A stretch of DNA of 50,312 bases. Origin: Planctomycetaceae bacterium. Lineage in GTDB: Bacteria; Planctomycetota; Planctomycetia; Pirellulales; Pirellulaceae. Location: assembly GCA_016794985.1 (NCBI GenBank), contig JAEUIQ010000085.1, positions 1-50,312 of the forward strand, written 5' to 3'. The stretch's first letter is position 1, and every line of letters starts with the position of its first letter. Below are positions 1 through 6,839 of this stretch, in pieces. The notes beneath the pieces are model-generated. The model saw only the letters and a program-made list of their open reading frames with translations, searched no databases and was not told the DNA's origin. The translations under genes and the position numbers were made by a program.

Positions 1-81
1 GAGCAAGCCAATGTCGCAATTCGGAAACTTCGGTTTGTCCGGTTGCTGGCATTAGCGTTTATTAGCGTCGATAAGCGGTTG
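1..81 (+). repeat. Repeat family A, copy 1 (right part only)
   Basis: The right-hand part of the ~142 bp family A element, cut by the window edge. It runs into the terminal inverted repeat ending in ATAAGCGGTTG at 81 and is followed by GCGGCTTCGCGAACCACATC and then a family B palindrome. The sequence is nearly identical to the right halves of the copies at 1715, 1958 and 2220. Confidence 0.85.
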
Positions 82-101
82 GCGGCTTCGCGAACCACAT
101 C

Positions 102-160
102 GGGGACACACATTTTGGCGGTTCCATCCCCAGGGGGTTCCAAGAAAATTGTGTGTCCCC
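102..160. repeat. Repeat family B palindrome, copy 1
   Basis: An inverted repeat with arms GGGGACACACA (102-112) and TGTGTGTCCCC (150-160) around a centre that includes GGCGGTTCC and GGTTCCAAG. It is the variant of the family with ACACA arms, also found at 2395-2454. Confidence 0.85.
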
Positions 161-167
161 AGGGGGT

Positions 168-234
168 AGCAATTCGGAAACTTCGGTTTGTCCGGTTGCT
201 GGCATTAGCGTTTATTAGCGTCGATAAGCGGTTG
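168..234 (+). repeat. Repeat family A, copy 2 (left end missing)
   Basis: A family A copy that begins abruptly inside the element, right after the B palindrome, and keeps only the right part ending in ATAAGCGGTTG. The following GCGGCTTCGCGAACCACATC is the same flank seen after copy 1. Confidence 0.8.
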
Positions 235-254
235 GCGGCTTCGCGAACCACATC

Positions 255-309
255 GGGGACACACATTTTTGGCGGTTCCCGGCTAGGGTTGTTTCGGCCC
301 ATTTGGGCC
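255..309. repeat. Half of a family B palindrome joined to a family C repeat
   Basis: Starts with the left arm GGGGACACACATTTTTGGCGG of family B (255-275), but the right arm is absent. At 281-309 it runs into GGCTAGGGTTGTTTCGGCCC, the reverse complement of the family C core found again near 29540 and 44770. This looks like a recombination junction between two repeat families. Confidence 0.7.
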
Positions 310-424
310 TACGATCGCCGAAAAAATGTGTTTCATGGCTATGCGTACTCGCGCGCCCGACTAAATGCCATTGGTTAACCTGAAATAGACTAAATCAATA
401 ATCCGCAAGGGCGAATGGAGCGGC

Positions 425-1336
425 TCACGGCTGATGACGCGGCAACAACTCGAATCTTTTTCGAATCGTGTCGACGTCTCCCAATGTGAAAAACGCCGTG
501 TACGAAAACGACAATTTTGGCGTCAGAGCAAAGTGATGCAAGGGAGCAATGTAGGAGCAATCCGAACCAGCACCGCCTTGGAACCGATAACAAGTTGCTT
601 CTGTGGTGCCAGGAACGTAGACGCCTACGCCCAATCCTTTCTCGTCTACGTACGCCGCCCAGCCTTCAGAAAGCGTAACCGCTTCATTGGGCCAACCGGG
701 GATGCGTCGCTGCAAAGGAGCTGAGGTCCAAGGCTTGTCGCCAGTATAAGTGACCAAGTTCGACAATTCCGGCGCGACAAACACCGCCGGAGTTTCTTGA
801 TGGCGACCTTTGTGCTCCATGTCACCGTTGTAAGTGAATTGATAGCGAACTCGGAGCACGGCACCGTCCAACTCCAACCATTGTTCCATCGTGCATTCGG
901 TAAGCAACTTTCCGGAAGCCCAGTGTCGCGGCGTAGTTTTTACATAAGCGGAAGCCTCCGTTGTCTTGAATACGACAACCTCGGCCGCTTTACCCAAGTA
1001 GTCTCCGCCTTGAACTGGATTGTAGCACCACTGCTTTTCAACCCACTGAGAATCGTCCGCATCGCCGTAATACGATTGCTGGACCAATCGACCGTGATCG
1101 TAGTGATTCAGCGCGTTGAAATCCGATTTCGGCGCCGAAAGATGGCCGATCGCACCACCGTGCGAACGCAAAAGACCAACACGCAGATCGGCGTTTTCCA
1201 AATAGATCCAGTCGTCCGTCGGTTTTGGTTCAGGTGTTGGCCCTTCTTGTGCGCTCGTCGTTGCCGAGGTCAAAAGCAACAACCAGAAGTACATTACAAA
1301 TCTAATGGGGTGTTCCTTCGCTTCCACGGATTTCAT
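425..1336 (-). CDS. Secreted protein of unknown function, possible mutarotase-like beta-sandwich
   Basis: About 303 residues from the ATG at 1336. The frame stays open to 1393 and another ATG lies at 1294, directly before the hydrophobic stretch MYFWLLLLTSATTSA, which is a typical signal peptide with probable cleavage near TSAQEG. The mature protein is rich in aromatic and beta-strand-forming stretches, with LRVGLLRSHGGAIGHLS near its start and RLVQQSYYG shortly after. This recalls the carbohydrate-binding galactose-mutarotase-like fold, but I cannot name a family. It would act outside the cytoplasm. No operon partner is visible: repeats lie on both sides. The start is uncertain because no strong Shine-Dalgarno sequence precedes any candidate. 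Confidence 0.7.
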   Translation of the reverse strand: MKSVEAKEHPIRFVMYFWLLLLTSATTSAQEGPTPEPKPTDDWIYLENADLRVGLLRSHGGAIGHLSAPKSDFNALNHYDHGRLVQQSYYGDADDSQWVEKQWCYNPVQGGDYLGKAAEVVVFKTTEASAYVKTTPRHWASGKLLTECTMEQWLELDGAVLRVRYQFTYNGDMEHKGRHQETPAVFVAPELSNLVTYTGDKPWTSAPLQRRIPGWPNEAVTLSEGWAAYVDEKGLGVGVYVPGTTEATCYRFQGGAGSDCSYIAPLHHFALTPKLSFSYTAFFTLGDVDTIRKRFELLPRHQP

Positions 1337-1485
1337 TGGGGCTGCCCGCAAGGCGCGATTGATCTTAGACGTTGTGACGCACGTCGGCAACAAGTTTTCG
1401 AGACCCTGATACCCAATTGGGTCGGTCGTTCAGCAAGCCACTGTGGTTGGCCAGTGAAACGATTTTCGGGAACGAGCCAGCGGGC

Positions 1486-1630
1486 TCAAATGGTGTGCCA
1501 CACCTGATAAACGAGGACCATGGCGAGAAGCAAACAGAGAAGGCCACCCCGAACGACCGCGAGAGGACGATCTTTGGAAAGCAATTCAAGCCGGCGCAAT
1601 CCATAGGTCGGAGACGAACCCTGAACCCCG
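1486..1630 (-). pseudogene. Possible C-terminal remnant of a membrane protein
   Basis: On the minus strand one frame is open from the family B repeat at about 1630 down to a TGA at 1486-1488. It reads ...LRRLELLSKDRPLAVVRGG followed by a strongly hydrophobic end, LLCLLLAMVLVYQVWHTI, which looks like a real C-terminal membrane anchor. There is no ATG; upstream it runs straight into repeat sequence. I read it as the tail of a gene whose 5' part was lost when the repeats expanded. A short chance reading frame remains possible. Confidence 0.35.
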
Positions 1631-1682
1631 GGGGACACTCAACTTTTTTGGAACCGGAAGTAGAAGAAAATTGAGTGTCCCC
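1631..1682. repeat. Repeat family B palindrome, copy 2
   Basis: Perfect 12 bp arms, GGGGACACTCAA (1631-1642) and TTGAGTGTCCCC (1671-1682), around GGAACCGGAAGTAGAAG. The arm variant is ACTCAA rather than ACACA. Confidence 0.9.
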
Positions 1683-1714
1683 AGGAGGTTCTCCCAGGGT
1701 GGACTCCGTTTAGG

Positions 1715-1856
1715 TAACCACTGATGAACACTAATGAACGCTAATACAAACAAAAATCGCTGGCAAAGAGCGATCGAGCAAGCCAATGTCGCAATTCGGA
1801 AACTTCGGTTTGTCCGGTTGCTGGCATTAGCGTTTATTAGCATCGATAAGCGGTTG
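1715..1856. repeat. Repeat family A, full copy 3
   Basis: A 142 bp element bounded by imperfect terminal inverted repeats: a left end with AACCACTGATGAACACTAAT and a right end whose reverse complement begins CAACCGCTTATCGATGCTAA. The interior contains ATCGCTGGCAAAGAGCGAT. It codes for no plausible protein and resembles a miniature inverted-repeat element. Confidence 0.85.
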
Positions 1857-1873
1857 GGAGATGTGGGGACCCT

Positions 1874-1925
1874 GAGGACACTCAACTTTTTTGTAACCGG
1901 AAGTAGAAGAAAATTGAGTGTCCCC
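1874..1925. repeat. Repeat family B palindrome, copy 3
   Basis: Arms GAGGACACTCAA (1874-1885) and TTGAGTGTCCCC (1914-1925) with one mismatch (GAGG against GGGG). The centre is the same as in copy 2. Confidence 0.88.
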
Positions 1926-1957
1926 AGGAGGTTCTCCCAGGGTGGGCTCCGTTTAGG

Positions 1958-2099
1958 CAACCGCTGATGAACACTAATGAACGCTAATACAAACAAAAAT
2001 AGCTGGCAAAGAGCGATCGAGCAAGCCAATGTCGCAATTCGGAAACTTCGGTTTGTCCGGTTGCTGGCATTAGCGTTTATTAGCGTCGATAAGCGGTTG
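1958..2099. repeat. Repeat family A, full copy 4
   Basis: Same length (142 bp) and ends as the copy at 1715. The left end is CAACCGCTGATGAACACTAA and the right end closes with ATAAGCGGTTG. It differs from the other copies by scattered single-base changes. Confidence 0.87.
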
Positions 2100-2134
2100 G
2101 CGGCTTCGCGAACAACATCGGGTGTGAGGACGCT

Positions 2135-2186
2135 GGGGACACTCAACTTTTTTGGAACCGGAAGTAGAAGAAAATTGTGTGTCCCC
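2135..2186. repeat. Repeat family B palindrome, copy 4 (mixed arms)
   Basis: Left arm GGGGACACTCAA (2135-2146) but right arm ending TTGTGTGTCCCC (2175-2186). The two arm variants of the family are combined in one copy, so the stem carries a mismatch. Confidence 0.85.
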
Positions 2187-2219
2187 AAGGAGGTTCTCTC
2201 AGGGAGGGCTCCGTTTAGG

Positions 2220-2361
2220 CAACCGCTGATGAACACTAATGAACGCTAATACAAACAAAAATCGCTGGCAAAGAGCGATCGAGCAAGCCAATGTCGCAAT
2301 TCGGAAACTTCGGTTTGTCCGGTTGCTGGCATTAGCGTTTATTAGCATCGATAAGCGGTTG
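2220..2361. repeat. Repeat family A, full copy 5
   Basis: Third complete 142 bp copy, with CAACCGCTGATGAACACTAA at the left and ATAAGCGGTTG at the right. It is followed by the usual GCGGCTTCGCGAACAACATC flank and a short duplication of GGGAACAACATC. Confidence 0.87.
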
Positions 2362-2394
2362 GCGGCTTCGCGAACAACATCGGGGAACAACATC

Positions 2395-2509
2395 GGGGAC
2401 ACACATTTTTGGCGGTTCCATCCCCAGGGGGTTCCCAGAAAATTGTGTGTCCCCACGAGGCCTCCCCAGGAGGTTCTTCCCACGAGGCCCAAGAAAATTG
2501 TGTGTCCCC
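2395..2509. repeat. Repeat family B palindrome, copy 5, plus an extra right arm
   Basis: A palindrome at 2395-2454 with arms GGGGACACACA / TGTGTGTCCCC. A second right half, AAGAAAATTGTGTGTCCCC, follows at 2491-2509 without its own left arm. The repeat block then ends inside the truncated nuclease gene. Confidence 0.85.
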
Positions 2510-2514
2510 AGGAG

Positions 2515-2694
2515 GTTCTTATTCTTGCTTTTTCCGTGCCAAAAGTAGTTGCTGCCCACCCATTTTCGAAAGGCACTCGTTGACTGTTGTGGATCCTCGC
2601 ATTCCTGAATGACGGCGACATCGACATCAAGCTCATCGATGAGGGAAAGTTTGTCACGAAATGCGCCATTACAATTCCACGAAACGATCTTCAT
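2515..2694 (-). pseudogene. Truncated endonuclease/exonuclease/phosphatase-family gene (5' end only)
   Basis: From the ATG at 2694 the minus strand encodes MKIVSWNCNGAFRDKLSLID and, a little further on, VAVIQECEDP. These are the N-terminal metal-binding Asn and Glu motifs of the endonuclease/exonuclease/phosphatase superfamily, which includes exonuclease III-like enzymes. Homology continues to about residue 60 (YFWHGKSKNKN). Reading then passes into family B repeat sequence (LLGTHNFLG), so the catalytic Asp and His motifs of the C-terminal two thirds are missing. Full-length relatives are about 220-270 residues. No second fragment is present elsewhere in the window. It is almost certainly non-functional, cut by the arrival or expansion of the repeats. 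Confidence 0.8.
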
Positions 2695-2745
2695 TCTTAA
2701 CCCGTTAGGAAAAAAACTTCCAAGGATGGCATCCTGCGATCCCAA

Positions 2746-3004
2746 GTTGCTCGTTGGCTGGGAGGTCGTAACAAGCAGAAGTTAAGCAATTCTACCCAGA
2801 ACCCGATTTCCTTGGGGGAGATCCCAATCCGCTCTTGATCGCGCCGACTTTGCCGATCGCGCTGACTTTGCCGATTTCGATCCGGCAGTTTCTGCCGATT
2901 GCCGCGCGCCACATCTGATAGCATTTTTACAACGCAGCGGGCTTCTCAATTATTTCCCGTGATTTTGCCCTAAATTTTTTTCGGATGGGGGTGGTTCAAG
3001 ACTC
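2746..3004. other. Intergenic region with an 18 bp tandem duplication
   Basis: No convincing gene. At 2837-2872 the unit GATCGCGCCGACTTTGCC occurs twice in tandem with one difference (CCGAC/CTGAC). A small perfect hairpin, CGGCAG-TTT-CTGCCG, lies at 2883-2897. An open frame on the minus strand (2697-2924) has unnatural composition and overlaps the start of the truncated nuclease. Confidence 0.5.
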
Positions 3005-3020
3005 TGGCCCATGAATTGCT
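3005..3020 (+). promoter_or_regulatory. Putative sigma-54 (-24/-12) promoter for the flagellar operon
   Basis: TGGCCC-ATGAA-TTGCT matches the sigma-54 consensus TGGCAC-N5-TTGCW at all but one position. GG (3006-3007) and GC (3018-3019) are exactly 10 bp apart. Transcription would start near 3031, leaving a leader of about 88 nt before flgF. No other promoter-like sequence in the gap is as good. It rests on pattern matching alone. Confidence 0.5.
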
Positions 3021-3118
3021 CAAAGAAGCCGCTCGACCGGTTGCCAGCACATTAACACCTGAGCCCACCGGCAAGATCGCCACGGATGGCGAGACCATTG
3101 GAAGGAAAGGACTCCTAA

Positions 3119-3880
3119 ATGTACGGAACTTATCTATCGGCCTCAGGAGCCGATTCGTACAGCCGCTACTTAGAAGTAATCGCGAACAACGTCGCCAATG
3201 TCGATACTCCCGGGTTTCGTCGCGAGCTACCCATCATCAAGGCCTATCATGCGGAGGCCATCGAACAAGGCTTGGCCTCCCCGGGGGATGGCGGTATTCA
3301 CGACGTTGGGGGTGGCGTCGGCATGTTTCAAACGGTCACGAGCTTCGAAATCGGACAGGTCCAGCGGACCGGTGTCGATTCCGACGTGATGCTGGCAGAT
3401 CCGCGTGGCGATCACTTTTTCGTGGTCGATCAAGATGGGCAACAAATGCTGACTCGAGCGGGCAATTTTCTGTTCGACAAGGAAGGCTATTTGGTGACGC
3501 AAAGCGGTCGCCAAGTCCTTTCGGCCAACGGCGGTCCCGTCCGCATCAACCCCAATCTGCCTTTCGAATTTGATTCAACAGGCAGTGTGGTCCAGCCGTC
3601 GACCGGGGTTCGCACCGAATTGGCCGTGGTCCGACCGGCCTCGCTAAATGACCTCCAACACATGGGCGAAAACCTGTTTGCAAATCAAGGTCAACTGCAA
3701 GTGGTCGCGGCGGATGAACGCCGGGTGCGATCAGGATACCTGGAGACATCTGCTGCTCGGCCGGTGCAAGAAATGGTGGACATGATCAAGGTCACGCGGG
3801 CCTACGAATCGAACGTTCGGATGATCCAGCAACAAGACGGCATCACCGAATCCTTACTCAGCCGGGTGCTCCGCGGCTAA
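3119..3880 (+). CDS. flgF: Flagellar basal-body rod protein FlgF
   Basis: A protein of 253 residues that builds the proximal rod of the flagellar axle. The N-terminal rod-protein motif is at residues 18-35 (LEVIANNVANVDTPGFRR), the FlgE/F/G core follows (DVMLADPRGDHFFVV, LTRAGNFLFDKEGYLV), and the C-terminal helix EMVDMIKVTRAYESNVRMIQ is the D0 segment shared by rod and hook proteins. Strong ribosome-binding site GAAGGAAAGG at 3101-3110. It is the first gene of the flagellar operon; flgG follows after 52 bp. FlgF is chosen over FlgG because of its position ahead of an unmistakable flgG and its looser core match. Confidence 0.92.
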   Translation: MYGTYLSASGADSYSRYLEVIANNVANVDTPGFRRELPIIKAYHAEAIEQGLASPGDGGIHDVGGGVGMFQTVTSFEIGQVQRTGVDSDVMLADPRGDHFFVVDQDGQQMLTRAGNFLFDKEGYLVTQSGRQVLSANGGPVRINPNLPFEFDSTGSVVQPSTGVRTELAVVRPASLNDLQHMGENLFANQGQLQVVAADERRVRSGYLETSAARPVQEMVDMIKVTRAYESNVRMIQQQDGITESLLSRVLRG

Positions 3881-3932
3881 TACCACTCAAATTAAACAAC
3901 TTCCAACCATCACTTCAAGTTAAAGGACAACC

Positions 3933-4730
3933 ATGAGCGTTCAATCACTTTACACCGCAGCCACTGGCATGGAAGCGATGGAACACAAGTTGGATGTTAT
4001 CGCCAACAACATTGCCAACATCGGAACCATTGGTTTCAAGAAAGACCGGGCCAACTTCGAAGATCTGTTTTATCGCTATCAAGCCGTGCCGGGCTCCGAA
4101 CAAGTCGAGCCGTCGACCGGCGTGGGCATTCAAACCGGCGTGGGCACCCGAGTCAGCAGCGTGCAAACCAATTTTCGCCAAGGCTCGATGGAAGAAACCA
4201 ACCGCGCCCTGGATGTGGCCATCGAAGGTGAAGGTTTCTTGCAAGTGGTCGGGCCGAACGGTGAACAGCAGTACACACGATCGGGAAACTTGAGCATCAA
4301 TCGCGATGGCACCTTGGTCGTTGGATCGGCGAATGTCGGACGAAGAATCGAGCCACAGATCACGCTGCCGCAAAACGTCACTTCGATTCAAATCACCAGC
4401 GACGGCGTGCTCTCCGTTTTGCAAGAAGGGCAAACGGAATTCACTCCCGTTCAAACGTTGCAATTGGCCAGATTCCCGAATCCGGAAGGCTTGCTGAAGC
4501 TAGGCGACAATCTCTATGGCATCTCGGACGCCAGTGGCCAAGCGACCATCAACAACCCCGGCCAACCGGGTTTCGGCTTGCTGAGGCAAGGTTATTTGGA
4601 AGCCTCTAATGTCGAACCGGTTCGTGAGTTGATCGACCTGATTCAAGCGCAACGCAATATCGAACTCAATTCGAAGATCGTCCAAGCCGGCGATGAGACC
4701 CTGTCGCTGATCTCTGGACTGCGACGCTAG
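3933..4730 (+). CDS. flgG: Flagellar basal-body distal rod protein FlgG
   Basis: A protein of 265 residues, the usual FlgG length (about 260). The N-terminal motif at residues 20-39 includes IANNIANIGTIGFKK. The middle has the typical DVAIEGEGFLQV and QYTRSGNLSINRDGTLV segments. The C-terminal helix is ELIDLIQAQRNIELNSKIVQ, close to the near-invariant FlgG ending. It forms the distal rod through the P and L rings. A ribosome-binding site AAAGGA lies about 7 bp before the ATG. It sits between flgF and flgA, the order expected when rod and ring genes are expressed together. Confidence 0.96.
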   Translation: MSVQSLYTAATGMEAMEHKLDVIANNIANIGTIGFKKDRANFEDLFYRYQAVPGSEQVEPSTGVGIQTGVGTRVSSVQTNFRQGSMEETNRALDVAIEGEGFLQVVGPNGEQQYTRSGNLSINRDGTLVVGSANVGRRIEPQITLPQNVTSIQITSDGVLSVLQEGQTEFTPVQTLQLARFPNPEGLLKLGDNLYGISDASGQATINNPGQPGFGLLRQGYLEASNVEPVRELIDLIQAQRNIELNSKIVQAGDETLSLISGLRR

Positions 4731-4796
4731 TGGCCATCATCACGCTTTCGCTAACTGACCCGGTTTGACTTCCCTCCCATTTCCCGAGCCCGATTC

Positions 4797-5906
4797 ATGA
4801 TTTGCTCATCGCTCTATCGATTCACCAACGTCGAACGAACCATGTTTCGCGTTTTGTTGCCGCTTCTGGGCATGGTCGGATGGGCGCTGTGCGGATCAGT
4901 TGTCTATGCTCAGGAAATTCACTTGCGAGCCTCGGCCAAGATCACCGGTTCGCTAGTGAAGTTAGGTGATGTGGCTGAGATCCACGGCGGCAGTGCGGAA
5001 GATCAGCGAGCACTGCATGACTTGGTGCTCCAGCCCTACTCGCCAGAGCAAGCGACGATGTCGGCTCACGAGATTCGCGAGGAATTGGCAGCGGCAGGTT
5101 GGAACTTGTTGCACTGGGAAGTGACCGGTGCACCAAGAATCCAGTTGCAACAGGCCGACAACCGCTCATCGGCATCGAATCAGCAACGAAAATTGGCAGC
5201 CGTGCACGGGGCCATCGACACTCAAACCCGAAGATCTGCTTTGGACCATGTTCCTGGGGCTGGTTTTGCGACGACCCATCCCTCCTCGCAACGAACCGGC
5301 GTCGTCCAAGCCCAGTGGGTCGAGGAAGCCGGCGAACAAGGCGTACCGTTTGGTACACCGACCCCAGCCCATTTACGCCGCCCAGCCATCACCAGCTCGG
5401 TGTGGGCCTTTCGCCAGGACATGAGTCGTGGCCAAATCGTGACCGAGCAAGACTTGGAAGAAGTGGTGTTGAATCGGGCCGCTCCTAGCAATTCGGTGCG
5501 TGAGGCATCGTCCATTATTGGACAAGTCGTTCGCACCTCGGTGCAAGCTGGCCGACCCATTTTGTCGACCTACCTCGAACCGGTCAAACATGTCCAGCGC
5601 GGCAAGGAAGTCCGGCTCTTGTCACGAGTCGGTCCAATTGAAGTTTCCACGACCGCGCGGTCCTTGGCGGATGGCACCTTGGGTCAAACGGTGTCGATCG
5701 AATCATTAGATCGTCAGCGGCAGTATCAAGGGCAAGTCGTTGGATTCAACACGGTCCAAGTGGTCAGCAATCAAGAAACACAAGACGGAGCGATCGTCGC
5801 CCAATTTACTCCCCCAACAGACGGCAGGAACAACAACCTAGTACGCGCCAACCAAAACCCGAGATTGGGCCAAGGGAATCGCCCACCGCGAAACACATTG
5901 CGTTAA
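4797..5906 (+). CDS. flgA: Flagellar P-ring assembly chaperone FlgA
   Basis: A periplasmic chaperone needed to assemble the FlgI P ring. The open frame gives 369 residues; an internal ATG at 4842 (residue 16, MFRVLLPLLGMVGWALCG) would give a cleaner signal peptide ending near VVYAQE and may be the true start. Residues 45-115 form the N-terminal domain (ITGSLVKLGDVAEI), and a Gln/Ser-rich linker of low conservation follows. The C-terminal SAF/ChapFlgA domain starts near 202 (VWAFRQDMSRGQIVTEQDLE) and continues with GQVVRTSVQAGRPI and the closing KEVRLLSRVGPIEVSTTARS. It is longer than E. coli FlgA (219 residues), largely because of the linker and a basic, Asn-rich tail. Confidence 0.93.
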   Translation: MICSSLYRFTNVERTMFRVLLPLLGMVGWALCGSVVYAQEIHLRASAKITGSLVKLGDVAEIHGGSAEDQRALHDLVLQPYSPEQATMSAHEIREELAAAGWNLLHWEVTGAPRIQLQQADNRSSASNQQRKLAAVHGAIDTQTRRSALDHVPGAGFATTHPSSQRTGVVQAQWVEEAGEQGVPFGTPTPAHLRRPAITSSVWAFRQDMSRGQIVTEQDLEEVVLNRAAPSNSVREASSIIGQVVRTSVQAGRPILSTYLEPVKHVQRGKEVRLLSRVGPIEVSTTARSLADGTLGQTVSIESLDRQRQYQGQVVGFNTVQVVSNQETQDGAIVAQFTPPTDGRNNNLVRANQNPRLGQGNRPPRNTLR

Positions 5907-6014
5907 GAATCGGCTCGGGAAGGATGACAGCGATTCGCTCTGTGAAGCGACATTGGATCACGCGGCGAGCCAAGACAATTAAAAGAATCACGAAAACCAA
6001 ATAGGAAGATAGCC

Positions 6015-6776
6015 ATGAATCAGAATGCAACCCAAAAGACCGATAGACGACACAGCGGTCGGCTCGCAAATTCGGGATCGAAGGAGCGACGAATGCCGCC
6101 CGCGCGCAAGTTCTTGGTACTGGTGATGATTGCCGGCACCTTTTGGGCCTGTCGTGCGGCCCAAGCACAAAACAATAGTCTGTATCAAGCCCGCGACGCC
6201 GCTGGGAGACAACTTCCACTGACCATGCAGCAAAGCAGTTTGGTGTATTCGGCAGCTCCCGAGGCACGGGCGTTTCAGGTTCAAGACATCATCCAAGTTC
6301 GCGTCGATGAAATGGCGCGCATGACCAGCCAGGGACGCAATGATCAGCGAAAGAACGCCTCATTCAATGCGATCTTGAACAACTGGATCCGGATGAATGG
6401 ATTTCGTCGGCTTGAAGTTGACGAATTTGATGACGGCAATCCTCAAGTGCGCGGCAGCCTGCAAGAGACCTATCGCGCCGAGAATCAAGTCGAAACTACC
6501 GAACGTCTGACACTTAATATTGCTTCGACCATCACCGATATCCGACCCAACGGCAACCTCGTCATCGAAGGTCATAAAGACATCACGATCAACGACATTA
6601 CTTGGCGAGTCGCATTGTCGGGCAGTTGTCGGCAACAGGATATCGGTCGCGACAACACCATTACCAGCGATCGAGTCATCGACTTCAAGTTGGCCAAGCA
6701 CGAAGCAGGTACCACGCGCGATGCCTATCGTCGTGGCTGGTTCAAATCAGCGTATGATCGTTGGGCACCCTTCTAA
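6015..6776 (+). CDS. flgH: Flagellar L-ring protein FlgH
   Basis: A protein of 253 residues forming the outer-membrane L ring. The ATG at 6015 has a good ribosome-binding site (AGGAAG). It adds about 26 charged residues ahead of a hydrophobic signal (FLVLVMIAGTFWACRAAQAQ); a later ATG at 6093 is possible. The cysteine in FWAC is not in a good lipobox, so unlike enterobacterial FlgH the protein may not be a lipoprotein. Family features are ARAFQVQDIIQVRVDEMA, the long LTLNIASTITDIRPNGNLVI strand pair and EGHKDITIN. The end, GWFKSAYDRWAPF, resembles other planctomycete FlgH tails as I recall them. It lies between flgA and flgI as expected. Confidence 0.93.
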   Translation: MNQNATQKTDRRHSGRLANSGSKERRMPPARKFLVLVMIAGTFWACRAAQAQNNSLYQARDAAGRQLPLTMQQSSLVYSAAPEARAFQVQDIIQVRVDEMARMTSQGRNDQRKNASFNAILNNWIRMNGFRRLEVDEFDDGNPQVRGSLQETYRAENQVETTERLTLNIASTITDIRPNGNLVIEGHKDITINDITWRVALSGSCRQQDIGRDNTITSDRVIDFKLAKHEAGTTRDAYRRGWFKSAYDRWAPF

Positions 6777-6839
6777 GTTTTTAGTGAACTCATTCGTAAA
6801 GCTGTCGAACGCGTACCTCGATCCTTGGGAAAGCCGACC

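Noticed and set aside
43..378. Open frames across the repeats (LALAFISVDKRLAASRTTSG and relatives, also at 1734-1967, 1977-2249 and 2239-2583)
   Set aside because: The same peptide appears in each copy because the DNA is repeated. The peptides have no ribosome-binding sites and cross the palindromes.
1..2520. CRISPR array
   Set aside because: Units are 142 and ~55 bp with conserved, not variable, sequence between them. No cas genes are nearby.
2697..2924. Minus-strand frame RNRQSQRDRQSRRDQERIG
   Set aside because: It overlaps the true start of the truncated nuclease in another frame. Its Arg/Gln-rich composition comes from the 18 bp tandem repeat.
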